Below, one piece after another: positions 24,943-33,681 of a stretch of 64,000 nucleotides of DNA. Source of the stretch: DAMCAP01 sp032059445 (GTDB lineage: Bacteria > Bacillota > Clostridia > Oscillospirales > Ruminococcaceae); assembly GCA_032059445.1 (NCBI GenBank), contig DAMCAP010000007.1:34913-98912 (forward strand), given 5' to 3'. The notes beneath the pieces were generated by a model. That model was not told where the DNA came from. It did no database searches and saw only the letters and a program-made list of their open reading frames with translations. The position numbers and the translations under genes are program-made. The stretch's first letter is position 1; the number at the start of each line of letters is the position of its first letter.

Positions 24943-27243
24943 TTATACTGTCAGCAAGGTCAGCTCCTCACCTTCAGCTGTGAGGCTGATGAGGGTGATA
25001 GGCTCCTTCTCAGCAGTCACCATCTTCATGGTGATCTGATCCTCCACCTCGCGGCGGATCACCTTGCGGATATCCCTTGCGCCCGCCTTATGACCATAAG
25101 CCTTCTTGGCTATTACGCTCAGTGCCTTTTCGTCATAGTTAAACTTCATGCCATGTTCATTTAAAGAGTCCTTAAACTCATCCAGCATCAAGGCAGCGAT
25201 CTTCTTAAAATCAGCCTCTTCCAGAGGTCTAAATACGACGATCTCATCAATCCTCGCTAAAAACTCTGGGCGCAGGAACTCCGACAGTGCTTTCATTGCC
25301 TTGTCATACGACACCTGCTGGGCAGATTTGTTAAAGCCAACGGTACTATCCTTAAACTGGGAACCTGCATTGGAGGTCATAACGATGACGGTGTTTTCAA
25401 AAGACACCACCCGCCCGTGAGCATCGGTAATCTTACCCTCATCGAGGATCTGTAGCAGGATGTTAAGCACATCTGGGTGGGCTTTTTCGATTTCATCAAA
25501 GAGTACCACCGAGTAAGGCTTGCGTCTGATCTTCTCGGTCAGCTGCCCTGCCTCATCGTAGCCTACATAGCCGGGAGGCGAGCCAACAATCCTTGAAACA
25601 GCGTGTTTCTCCATATATTCCGACATATCCAGGCGGATCAAAGGATCAGTAGAGTCAAAGAGCTCCTTGGAGAGCACCTTTACCAGCTCAGTCTTACCCA
25701 CTCCTGTGGGCCCTACAAAGATAAAGGAAGCAGGGCGACGTACCGAGCCCAGCGAAATCCTTGTTCTTCTCACGGCAGCCGCTACTACACGGATGGCTTC
25801 TTCCTGCCCGATGACCTTCTTGGCAAGCACCTTCTCCAGATCAGCGACCTTAGAAAGCTCGCTTTCTTTGATTTTGGTAGCAGGGATCGAAGTCCATAGC
25901 TCCACTACCCGCGCCAAATCATCTAAAGTAACTTCTCTGTCCATCGCTTGAGATTCGATCTCTTTATGCTTTTTGCTAAGCTTGATGATCTCCGATTTTA
26001 TCTGCGCCACCGCAGCAAAATCCACTTCGTCCCCCTTCATAGGAGGATCGCTTTCCTTCTCTTGGAGCTCCTGAAGTTGACGGCTGATCTTTTCATATTC
26101 ATATAAGGCTTGATTATCCAGCGTAGAGCAGGAGCAGGCCTCATCAAGGAGGTCGATAGCTTTGTCAGGCAGGTAGCGATCAGTGATATAGCGCTCACTC
26201 ATAATTACTGCTTGGCGTACAACCTCATCCGACACCTTGACCCTATGAAACTCCTCATAATACCCCTTGATACCCTTTAGCACCTCGATGGCATCGGCAA
26301 TCGAAGGCTCAGTAACAGTAACGGGCTGGAAACGGCGCTCCAAAGCAGCGTCTTTTTCAATATGCTTCCTGTACTCGTTAAAGGTGGTTGCGCCGATCAT
26401 CTGCACCTCACCCCGTGATAGGGCAGGTTTTAGGATATTGGCAGCATTCATAGAGCCTTCGGCATCCCCTGCGCCTACAAGATTATGCATCTCATCTACA
26501 AACAAAATTACATTGCCTGCTTCTTTGATATCCTGTACCAAGCCCTTGACTCGGCTCTCAAACTGCCCTCGAAACTGGGTGCCAGCTACCAGCGCAGTAA
26601 GGTCTAACAGATACAGCTCTTTATCCGCAAGCCTTGGAGGCACGTCCCCCTCAGCCAGCCGCTGGGCAATTCCCTCTGCGATAGCTGTTTTGCCTACGCC
26701 GGGCTCACCGATCAAGCAGGGGTTATTTTTGGTGCGTCGATTGAGTATCTGCATCACGCGGTAGATTTCATTATCTCTACCCACGACCCGATCCATCTTA
26801 CCTTCTCTGGCCTTGGTGGTGAGGTTTTCACAAAAGCTATCTAGGAACTTTCGCTTCTTTGCCTCTTTGCGTTCGCTCGATTGGGTTGATTTTGCTTTTG
26901 GCTCTGGCTTCTTGGTGGGCAGATCATTGCTTTCTGCTACAGGAGAAAGCTGACTTTCCTCTGACTTACCCATCAGCTTCTGCAAAAAGCCCGGGAAAGG
27001 CATTGCGCCCCCCAGCTCGAAGCCCTCGTCAAGATTTGAGAGCACGTCATTCATGTTATCTTCCAGCAGATCCATATCTTCTTCATTGATACCCATCTGC
27101 TCCATCATTTCTTTAACCTGAGGTATATTTAGCTCCTTAGCGCATTTAAGGCAAAGCCCCTTGTTTTCCATTTTTCCCTCTTCCATCATGGTCAGGAAGA
27201 CAATTGCCTGCCTCTTTTTGCATCTGGTGCATAGTAAACTCAT
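24943..27243 (-). CDS. clpE: ClpE-like Clp ATPase with N-terminal zinc finger
   Basis: 766 residues. The N-terminus has a four-cysteine zinc finger (Cys5, Cys8, Cys31, Cys34), as in ClpE, instead of double Clp_N repeats. A linker leads to two AAA+ modules: Walker A GEPGVGKT (about residue 185) and GPTGVGKT (about residue 510), with GSPPGYVGYDEAGQLTE after the second. A short middle domain separates them. ATG 27243 has GAGGTG 6 bp upstream; an in-frame start nine bases earlier is less likely. ClpE unfolds proteins for ClpP in stressed Firmicutes; ClpC-like use cannot be excluded. Confidence 0.85.
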   Translation of the reverse strand: MSLLCTRCKKRQAIVFLTMMEEGKMENKGLCLKCAKELNIPQVKEMMEQMGINEEDMDLLEDNMNDVLSNLDEGFELGGAMPFPGFLQKLMGKSEESQLSPVAESNDLPTKKPEPKAKSTQSSERKEAKKRKFLDSFCENLTTKAREGKMDRVVGRDNEIYRVMQILNRRTKNNPCLIGEPGVGKTAIAEGIAQRLAEGDVPPRLADKELYLLDLTALVAGTQFRGQFESRVKGLVQDIKEAGNVILFVDEMHNLVGAGDAEGSMNAANILKPALSRGEVQMIGATTFNEYRKHIEKDAALERRFQPVTVTEPSIADAIEVLKGIKGYYEEFHRVKVSDEVVRQAVIMSERYITDRYLPDKAIDLLDEACSCSTLDNQALYEYEKISRQLQELQEKESDPPMKGDEVDFAAVAQIKSEIIKLSKKHKEIESQAMDREVTLDDLARVVELWTSIPATKIKESELSKVADLEKVLAKKVIGQEEAIRVVAAAVRRTRISLGSVRRPASFIFVGPTGVGKTELVKVLSKELFDSTDPLIRLDMSEYMEKHAVSRIVGSPPGYVGYDEAGQLTEKIRRKPYSVVLFDEIEKAHPDVLNILLQILDEGKITDAHGRVVSFENTVIVMTSNAGSQFKDSTVGFNKSAQQVSYDKAMKALSEFLRPEFLARIDEIVVFRPLEEADFKKIAALMLDEFKDSLNEHGMKFNYDEKALSVIAKKAYGHKAGARDIRKVIRREVEDQITMKMVTAEKEPITLISLTAEGEELTLLTV

Positions 27244-27275
27244 TGTGATCACCTCTATATCATCAAATTAAGCCG

Positions 27276-27295
27276 GTGAGTAAGTGCTTACCCAC
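27276..27295. promoter_or_regulatory. Inverted repeat upstream of clpE-like gene
   Basis: GTGAGTAAG-TG-CTTACCCAC, 8 of 9 arm bases paired, 33 bp before the start codon. It is neither a CIRCE element nor a CtsR heptad repeat, so the regulator is unknown. Confidence 0.4.
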
Positions 27296-27392
27296 ACGTA
27301 GCGGTGTTGTCAGATAGCCCTAATTTTGTCATAAAGCTATTGGAGTATTATACCCTCTTATTATGAACGGCGTATAAACCCGCTGCGTATTT

Positions 27393-28130
27393 TTATAAGG
27401 GTAGCATACCTCTATCGCCCCAAGGAGCCGACGTATAAATTACCTTAAACAACATACTCTGGTGGATATCCTGTGTATGAATGAAGCTTAGGGTATCCCC
27501 GCTGGCTGCGATCATCAACCACAGCACAGCCGAAATAATATATATGTAGAGAATGCCCCAAACAACCCCCAAACAACCGCCCAAGATGAAATTTAGCGAG
27601 CCGACCACTGGAATATGCCGCACACCCTTTACCAAGGAGCAGAGCAGGTCTACACCAAAGCTGCAAACTGCAAACAAAACCAAAAATACGACGGTGTTTA
27701 GGATACTTAGCGCAATGGGCGAAACCATGTTATCTACAATTACCCCCGATAGCGCTGAGTTGCTTCCATCGGTCGAAACCACATAGCCATACCATTGCTC
27801 CATATATTCGCCACTTTTTAAGCGAAACAAGGAAGAAATAAAGCCCGGCAGCTCGGTGGCAAGGCTATCTAAGCTTTGCGAAAAGGTCTCCATACCCGGC
27901 TTTACAAAAAGATGGAGGTTTTTGGCAACTGCCTCCTCCACCCTTCCCTGTAAGTAGTTTGCATAAATATAGATCGCTACTGGTCTTGCATACATCGAGC
28001 ACACTACCCAGCAGGCAACGGTGCCTACCAGCCGCACCACGGAGTAAACAAAGCCTTTACGTGCATAAGAGATTACCGAAATAAGTAAAATCGCGATGGT
28101 AATAATGTCTAGTATCATCGAAGGTGTCAT
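27393..28130 (-). CDS. CvpA family membrane protein
   Basis: 245 residues with an N-terminal pair of helices (MILDIITIAILLISVISYARKGFVYSVVRLVGTVACWVVC) and two or three more in the second half, as in CvpA. A soluble insert of about 70 residues lies between. Start ATG at 28128-28130 was chosen for its AAGGAGGG site. CvpA proteins are linked to colicin V production in E. coli and to envelope stress elsewhere; the real role here is unknown. It is 44 bp downstream of the DUF5711-like gene. Confidence 0.75.
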   Translation of the reverse strand: MTPSMILDIITIAILLISVISYARKGFVYSVVRLVGTVACWVVCSMYARPVAIYIYANYLQGRVEEAVAKNLHLFVKPGMETFSQSLDSLATELPGFISSLFRLKSGEYMEQWYGYVVSTDGSNSALSGVIVDNMVSPIALSILNTVVFLVLFAVCSFGVDLLCSLVKGVRHIPVVGSLNFILGGCLGVVWGILYIYIISAVLWLMIAASGDTLSFIHTQDIHQSMLFKVIYTSAPWGDRGMLPL

Positions 28131-28174
28131 AGTTCCCTCCTTGCTGCATACAAATAACACTTCATAATGAATCC

Positions 28175-29329
28175 TTAAGCGCCCAGCGACACTCGGTTTA
28201 AGCTGCTTTGGGTAGCATAGTACAGATGGCTACCACTGACCATTACCGTAATAGCATCGGGGGTGGGTATGGTGTTGATCAGCTTAAGCTCACTGTCGTA
28301 GAGCCTTGCATAATCCCCGCCAAATACCACCAGACCATCCTTATAGGTCAGCAGGCTCTTAACCGGATAATCCAAGGGCAACGCTTGCTGCTGCTTTAAA
28401 TCCTCACCGTATTTCACCAGCTCTGTGCGCCTGCTGGTTGCATAATCCCCAGATACCACCCAGAGTTCTCCGCTTTTTCCTACCGCAAAAGCCCCAAGAT
28501 GGGTGGATAAAGGTGTTTTTGCATCCACATTGCCCGATGCATTGATCCGCAGGGCAGATTGATTGGTAAGTACCAGAAGGCTGTCATCACCGATTAGCTC
28601 CAGATAATACACCAGCTCATCCTCAAGAGGCACCACATACTTTGGTACATCGCTCTTGAGCGAGAGTAGAGTAATGTCTGAGCAGAGCATGCCGCCCTTG
28701 GTTTTGACACCGGCAGTGGCTAGGCTGCGATCGGAGAGGGCCATAGCAGTTACATAAAGCTCGGAACTAGACCAAGCAAAAATTTCATTCAGATCCTTTG
28801 AAAACACAATCACTTTAGAAAGATATCTGGTTTCACCGGTGCTCACCGCCATTTTATGCCCAGGTGAGAGCTTTACCGAGCTGATCGGATGATCAAAGGT
28901 ACGCTCATAGACCACCTTGTCCCCAGCTACCTGTCGCAGGGAGTACGCGCCAATATCAAAAAGTGCCAGCCGCTTCGAGCTGGATGCAGCCTTTGGGTGC
29001 TGATATGCAGTGCGCAGATCGTACATCCAATCGCCTACACTATTATACACACTCACACCGCTATCCTGCACCACCCCTACGCGAGGGCCAAGGGCAATTA
29101 ACTGCTTCTGACTGCTCTTTGGCAGCTCCACTGGGAAGGCATGCGTGGAAAATTGCTCCGAGATGCTCTCCTCAACCCAAGCCATAAACCCTAACGTAGC
29201 AATCTCGATACGGTGCAGGTATACCACTGCAATCACCACAACCAAAAGGATCGATGTAAGAATACGTTTGACAATCAGCTTTCTTGATTGCTTTTTCCTT
29301 GCCTTTTCCAGGCTGTTTACCCTAGCCAT
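28175..29329 (-). CDS. Membrane-anchored beta-propeller-like protein (DUF5711-like)
   Basis: 384 residues. A basic N-terminus (ARKKQSRKLIVKR) and one membrane helix (residues 24-42) anchor an extracellular body of repeated short blades, such as LIALGPRVGVVQDSGVSVYN, KRLALFDIGAYSLRQVAGDKVVYE and DGLVVFGGDYARLYDSELKLI. That spacing resembles a seven-bladed propeller, and this type of gene next to cvpA is seen in Clostridia as DUF5711. Function unknown. Ribosome binding site GAGGTGA before ATG 29329; truA ends about 88 bp upstream. Confidence 0.65.
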   Translation of the reverse strand: MARVNSLEKARKKQSRKLIVKRILTSILLVVVIAVVYLHRIEIATLGFMAWVEESISEQFSTHAFPVELPKSSQKQLIALGPRVGVVQDSGVSVYNSVGDWMYDLRTAYQHPKAASSSKRLALFDIGAYSLRQVAGDKVVYERTFDHPISSVKLSPGHKMAVSTGETRYLSKVIVFSKDLNEIFAWSSSELYVTAMALSDRSLATAGVKTKGGMLCSDITLLSLKSDVPKYVVPLEDELVYYLELIGDDSLLVLTNQSALRINASGNVDAKTPLSTHLGAFAVGKSGELWVVSGDYATSRRTELVKYGEDLKQQQALPLDYPVKSLLTYKDGLVVFGGDYARLYDSELKLINTIPTPDAITVMVSGSHLYYATQSSLNRVSLGA

Positions 29330-29416
29330 ATCTCACCTCAGCTATCTTGCTATTCTGCATTCCGGCAATTTAAGCATCTACGGTACCCTAAAACTGCTCC
29401 TTGGAGATCTGCCGGC

Positions 29417-30160
29417 TTACAACTCTGTATAAAACACCTCATCGAGATAGAGCCCCTGAGGTGGAGCGGTAACTCCCGCTCTGTTTCTGTCTTTAGAGAG
29501 TATGATTTCTCTGATTGTATCCTTTGGGATCTTACCCCGATTGATATCAAGCAGAGTGCCTACGATAATTCGCACCATATTGTATAAAAAGCCATCGCCC
29601 TCTACCGTAACGATCACCAGCTCTCCCTCTCGCCTTACGCTACAGACAGTGATGGTGCGGACAGTATCCTCGATCTTGGTGCCGGTATTGCTTAAGCCGA
29701 TAAAATCATAGGTGCCTACAAATTGTGCCGCCTGATCAGCTAGCAAAGCAACATCTAGCACCTTTGGATAATGATAAACAAGCCCCTCCAAAAAAGGGTT
29801 TCGGATAGGGCTGTTTAAGATCTTATAGATATACCGCTTACCCACTGCACTGTAACGGGGGTGGAAATCCTCTCCCACTTCGCGGCAGCTTATCGCTGCT
29901 ATATCGGAGGGCAGATGGATATTCATCGCAATTACCAGCTTATCACAGGGGATAGCGTTTGCAGTGTCGAAGCTTACACAGTATCGATTGGCATGGACTT
30001 TGGCATCCGTGCGCGAGCAACCTTTGATGTCAACACGCTCTCCCAAAGCTTTTGCTATGCTATCTTGCAGAGTGGCTGCGACGGTTGGAGCGTTTTTTTG
30101 CACCTGATAGCCGCTGTAATTTCTGCCGTCATAGCAGATATCCATTGCGATCCTACGCAT
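29417..30160 (-). CDS. truA: tRNA pseudouridine(38-40) synthase
   Basis: 247 residues. The catalytic aspartate lies in CSRTDAKVHANRYCVSF (about Asp53), the TruA signature; MDICYDGRNYSGYQVQ at the start and GDGFLYNMVRIIVGTLLDI near the end are also typical. It modifies the anticodon arm of several tRNAs. ATG 30160 begins 1 bp after the ecfT stop, so it is translationally coupled, and the order ecfA1-ecfA2-ecfT-truA is conserved across Firmicutes. Confidence 0.95.
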   Translation of the reverse strand: MRRIAMDICYDGRNYSGYQVQKNAPTVAATLQDSIAKALGERVDIKGCSRTDAKVHANRYCVSFDTANAIPCDKLVIAMNIHLPSDIAAISCREVGEDFHPRYSAVGKRYIYKILNSPIRNPFLEGLVYHYPKVLDVALLADQAAQFVGTYDFIGLSNTGTKIEDTVRTITVCSVRREGELVIVTVEGDGFLYNMVRIIVGTLLDINRGKIPKDTIREIILSKDRNRAGVTAPPQGLYLDEVFYTEL

Positions 30161-30161
30161 T

Positions 30162-30974
30162 TTAGTACACCGAGGGCAGCACGAAATTGAGCCAGATCAC
30201 CACAGCAATACACAGCAGGCAGACCAGCAGCGCCATGCTATCGATACGCTGGTACTTTAGCTGCTTCATGCGGGTACGCCCTTCTCCACCACGGTAGCAG
30301 CGGCACTCCATCGCCAGTGCCAGCTCATCAGCTCTTCTAAAAGAAGATACAAAGAGAGGGATCAAAATTGGGATCAGTGCCTTGGCACGCTGCATGATTC
30401 CGCCGCTTTCCATGTCGGCTCCTCTGGCCTTTTGTGCCGACATGATCTTGTCGGTTTCTTCGATCAGGGTTGGGATGAAGCGCAGTGCTATGGTCATCAT
30501 CATCGCGAGCTCATGGACAGGCAGCTTAAAGCGCTTTAGCGGCGCCAATAGCTGCTCAATGCCGTCGGTAAGGGCGATAGGAGAGGTGGTATAGGTCAGC
30601 AAAGATGTGCCTGCAATCAAGCAAACGATCCTGACAGCCATCAGCACCGCCAGCATGATACCTTGATAGGTAACCTTAAGGAAATAAAACGTAAAGATCG
30701 GATCGCCCTCAACAAAAAACATGTTGAGTACCGCAGTAAATATTACAATGGGGATCACAGGCTTTAAGCTCTTTACGATTAAGCGCAGATTAATTTTGGC
30801 GACAAGATAGCACCCCAGCGCCACCACAACACCCACGATTAACCCGATGGGGTTGGAGGGGATAAACAACATCACCACATACAAAGTGGTCAAAATAATC
30901 TTCATTCTCGGGTCAAGCCGGTGGATTACCGAGTTACCGGGGAAGTACTGACCAATGGTAATATCCTTAAGCAC
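30162..30974 (-). CDS. ecfT: Energy-coupling factor transporter transmembrane protein EcfT
   Basis: 270 residues with five or more membrane helices. The cytoplasmic coupling helices carry the two short motifs AQKARGADME and LAMECRCYRGG, where Ala-Arg-Gly contacts the ATPases. I chose GTG at 30972-30974 (VLKDITIGQYFPG) behind a GGGGGTG site; it overlaps the ecfA2 stop by 8 bp. EcfT joins an S-component to the EcfA pair for vitamin uptake. No S-component gene is in the window, as is usual for the shared (group II) module. Confidence 0.92.
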   Translation of the reverse strand: MLKDITIGQYFPGNSVIHRLDPRMKIILTTLYVVMLFIPSNPIGLIVGVVVALGCYLVAKINLRLIVKSLKPVIPIVIFTAVLNMFFVEGDPIFTFYFLKVTYQGIMLAVLMAVRIVCLIAGTSLLTYTTSPIALTDGIEQLLAPLKRFKLPVHELAMMMTIALRFIPTLIEETDKIMSAQKARGADMESGGIMQRAKALIPILIPLFVSSFRRADELALAMECRCYRGGEGRTRMKQLKYQRIDSMALLVCLLCIAVVIWLNFVLPSVY

Positions 30975-31836
30975 CTGCCGCACCCCCTTTTTGTAACAGA
31001 TCAATTAAATAGCGAGCGGCATCGTCTACAGTATATAGGTCTGTATCCACCTGTATCCCCTTGCCACGCAAGCCCTGCATAATCCTGTTGACAGAGGGTA
31101 CTGTAAGCCCCATAGAAGCCAGCTCCCCACTGCGGCTAAATACCTCATCCACAGTGCCATAGGCAAATAGTCTGCTATCATTCATTACCAGCACTTTGCT
31201 GGCGTAGTTGGCGATGTCCTCCATGCTGTGCGAAATCAACAGCACGGTGCTACCGGTATTTTTATGATATTTCTTGATCTGTGATAAGATCATATCACGC
31301 CCCAGAGGGTCTAGCCCTGCTGTAGGCTCATCGAGGATCAGCACCGAGGGCTTCATTGCCAGCACTCCTGCGATGGCCACTCTGCGCTTCTGCCCACCCG
31401 ATAGCTCAAAGGGCGATTTCTCCAGCCACTCCTCCTCTACCCCTACATAAGAGGCAGCTTCCAAAACACGTTCTTTTATTTCAGCCTCGCCCAGCCCCAT
31501 ATTGGAGGGACCAAAGGCGATGTCCTTATATACGGTTTCTTCAAAAAGCTGGTGCTCTGGATACTGAAACACAAGCCCTACTTTAAAGCGGAAATCACGG
31601 ATCTTCTTTGGCTCCGCCCAAATATCTATCCCATCGATCAGCACCTGCCCGGTTGTAGGCTTGACCAAACCATTTAGATGGCTCATGAGGGTAGACTTAC
31701 CCGAGCCTGTGTGGCCGATTACCCCTACAAGCTCTCCTTTTTGGATCTCGATATTGATGTCGTCTATCGCCTTTTTTTCAAAAGGTGTACCGGGAGAATA
31801 AACATAGCTTAAATTTTTTGTCTGTACTGCAACCAT
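30967..31836 (-). CDS. ecfA2: Energy-coupling factor transporter ATPase EcfA2
   Basis: 289 residues. Walker A GHTGSGKSTLMSHLNGL, Q-loop VFQYPEHQLFEETVYKD, signature ELSGGQKRRVAIAG, Walker B VLILDEPTAGLDP, and a C-terminal dimer region. Second ATPase of the pair; the tail runs into the ecfT start. Confidence 0.94.
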   Translation of the reverse strand: MVAVQTKNLSYVYSPGTPFEKKAIDDINIEIQKGELVGVIGHTGSGKSTLMSHLNGLVKPTTGQVLIDGIDIWAEPKKIRDFRFKVGLVFQYPEHQLFEETVYKDIAFGPSNMGLGEAEIKERVLEAASYVGVEEEWLEKSPFELSGGQKRRVAIAGVLAMKPSVLILDEPTAGLDPLGRDMILSQIKKYHKNTGSTVLLISHSMEDIANYASKVLVMNDSRLFAYGTVDEVFSRSGELASMGLTVPSVNRIMQGLRGKGIQVDTDLYTVDDAARYLIDLLQKGGAAGA

Positions 31837-31843
31837 AGCGAGT

Positions 31844-32692
31844 TTATAGTACCCCCTTTGTTTGTAAGAGCTGTGCTACGACTTCGATGCATTGCTCTTC
31901 TGTGGTGATGTCGTCGGGCAGTGGGTAGCCCGCCTTGCGCAGTTCCAAGCAAAGCTCGGTTGCTTGAGGTACATCCAGCCCCACCTCTTTGAGCAGTGCA
32001 GCCTGAGCAAATACCTTGGCAGGAGTATCATCCAAAATCACGCTTCCGTTGTCCATCACCACCACACGGTCACACTGAGTAGCTTCATCCATAAAGTGGG
32101 TGATTAATACCACTGTTACCCCATGATCCTTGTTTAGTTCCTTGATGGTCTTGATAACCTCACGGCGCCCCTTAGGGTCGAGCATAGCGGTAGGTTCGTC
32201 CAAAATAATTACCTTAGGGCGCATAGCCACCACTCCTGCAATTGCAATGCGCTGCTTCTGCCCGCCCGAGAGCTGATGGGGTGCATGTAGAGCAAATTTC
32301 TCCATACCTACGCTCATTAATGCCTCATCTACCCTACGTCTGATCTCCGAAGGCTCTACGCCTAAGTTTTCGAGCCCAAAGGCAACGTCTTCTTCCACGA
32401 TGGTGGCAACGATTTGGTTATCAGGGTTTTGAAAGACCATTCCTGCCCTTTGGCGGATGTCATAGAGATGGTCTTCGTCGGCGGTATCGATCCCATCTAC
32501 ATAGCAATGCCCACCTGCCGGCAGTAGCACTCCATTGAAGTGCTTTGCCAGGGTGGACTTGCCCGAGCCGTTGTGACCTAAGATCGCTACCAGCTCCCCT
32601 GCTTTGATGTTCAGATTCACCTTATATACCGCATCTCGGTCTTCCCCCGAGTAGCGGAAGGTCAAATCTGATACCCTTATAATATCTTCCAT
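31844..32692 (-). CDS. ecfA1: Energy-coupling factor transporter ATPase EcfA1
   Basis: 282 residues. Walker A GHNGSGKSTLAKHFNG, Q-loop VFQNPDNQIVATIVEEDVAFG, signature LSGGQKQRIAIAG, Walker B VIILDEPTAMLDPKGR. ATG 32692 (MEDIIRVSDLTF) has GGGAGGA 5 bp upstream; an in-frame start 12 bp earlier is less likely. First gene of the ECF-truA operon. Confidence 0.94.
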   Translation of the reverse strand: MEDIIRVSDLTFRYSGEDRDAVYKVNLNIKAGELVAILGHNGSGKSTLAKHFNGVLLPAGGHCYVDGIDTADEDHLYDIRQRAGMVFQNPDNQIVATIVEEDVAFGLENLGVEPSEIRRRVDEALMSVGMEKFALHAPHQLSGGQKQRIAIAGVVAMRPKVIILDEPTAMLDPKGRREVIKTIKELNKDHGVTVVLITHFMDEATQCDRVVVMDNGSVILDDTPAKVFAQAALLKEVGLDVPQATELCLELRKAGYPLPDDITTEEQCIEVVAQLLQTKGVL

Positions 32693-32750
32693 AGTTCCTC
32701 CCAAGCTAAAGTTTACATCTATGGGTCGAGTTTAATAATATTAAAGCAAT

Positions 32751-33611
32751 CTAACGCCCTGTCCACACTGCGGTGGTGCCACAGGGCAGCACTAGCCCGT
32801 TGGAGCTGACCGGTAGGCCGATTTCAGAGGAGCTGACCTTACCGCCCCTCCTACCTACCGTTACAGAAAGCAGATACTCCATTACCGAAGCCGAGAGGCC
32901 AGTGGTATAGGAATTGAGCAGCAGAAACAAAGCATCTTCATCTAGCAGCTGTGCTGTTAGCTCACAAAGCTCAAAGACGCTCTCCTCTAGCTTCCAGATT
33001 TCACCGCCCGGGCCTCTGCCATAGGATGGCGGATCCATGACGATACCATGGTAACGGCTGCCCCGTCGGATCTCCCGCTCGATAAATTTCTTGCAGTCGT
33101 CTACAATCCAGCGGATCGAGGCATCTTCCAGGCCCGAGAGCTTTGCATTGTCTCTCGCCCAGCTGACCATCCCCTTTGAAGCATCCACATGACAGACGCT
33201 GGCACCTGCCTTGGCACAGGCAAGTGTTGCTCCACCTGTATAGGCAAAGAGATTGAGCACCTTGACAGGCTTCTTTGCCTCCTTGATCAGGTCGCTCATT
33301 AGATCCCAGTTCACAGCCTGCTCAGGGAAAAGACCTGTATGCTTAAAGCCTGTTGGGCGGATGTAAAACCGCAAATCATCATACCCGACGACCCATTCTT
33401 CCTTCTTTAAGCTCCTTAGCTCCCAGCTTCCGCCTCCGCTGCTTGAGCGCAGATAATGAGCATCCGCTTTATTCCACCGCTGATCCTTCGGTGTATCCCA
33501 GATCACCTGAGGGTCAGGTCGGATGAGGGTCACATCCCCCCAGCGTTCCAGCTTTTCGCCGCTGGAGGTATCTATCAGCTCAAAATCTTTCCATCTGTTT
33601 GCTATTCTCAT
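32751..33611 (-). CDS. Class I SAM-dependent methyltransferase, RlmI-like
   Basis: 286 residues. The SAM-binding motif I reads VLNLFAYTGGATLACAKAGA, motif II CHVDASKGMVSWARDNA, and the catalytic-type motif MDPPSYGRGPGGEIWK. This is the RlmI/RlmK group of 23S rRNA cytosine or guanine methyltransferases, but the N-terminal PUA domain of RlmI is absent, so the protein is a compact relative. RNA is the likely substrate; the exact base is unknown. Confidence 0.78.
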   Translation of the reverse strand: MRIANRWKDFELIDTSSGEKLERWGDVTLIRPDPQVIWDTPKDQRWNKADAHYLRSSSGGGSWELRSLKKEEWVVGYDDLRFYIRPTGFKHTGLFPEQAVNWDLMSDLIKEAKKPVKVLNLFAYTGGATLACAKAGASVCHVDASKGMVSWARDNAKLSGLEDASIRWIVDDCKKFIEREIRRGSRYHGIVMDPPSYGRGPGGEIWKLEESVFELCELTAQLLDEDALFLLLNSYTTGLSASVMEYLLSVTVGRRGGKVSSSEIGLPVSSNGLVLPCGTTAVWTGR

Positions 33612-33681
33612 CTATCCTTCTCTCCTACGGCTGCGCCGTAATCCTTTAACTTGCGCATCGCGCTAGGCGGCGCATTGGAAT

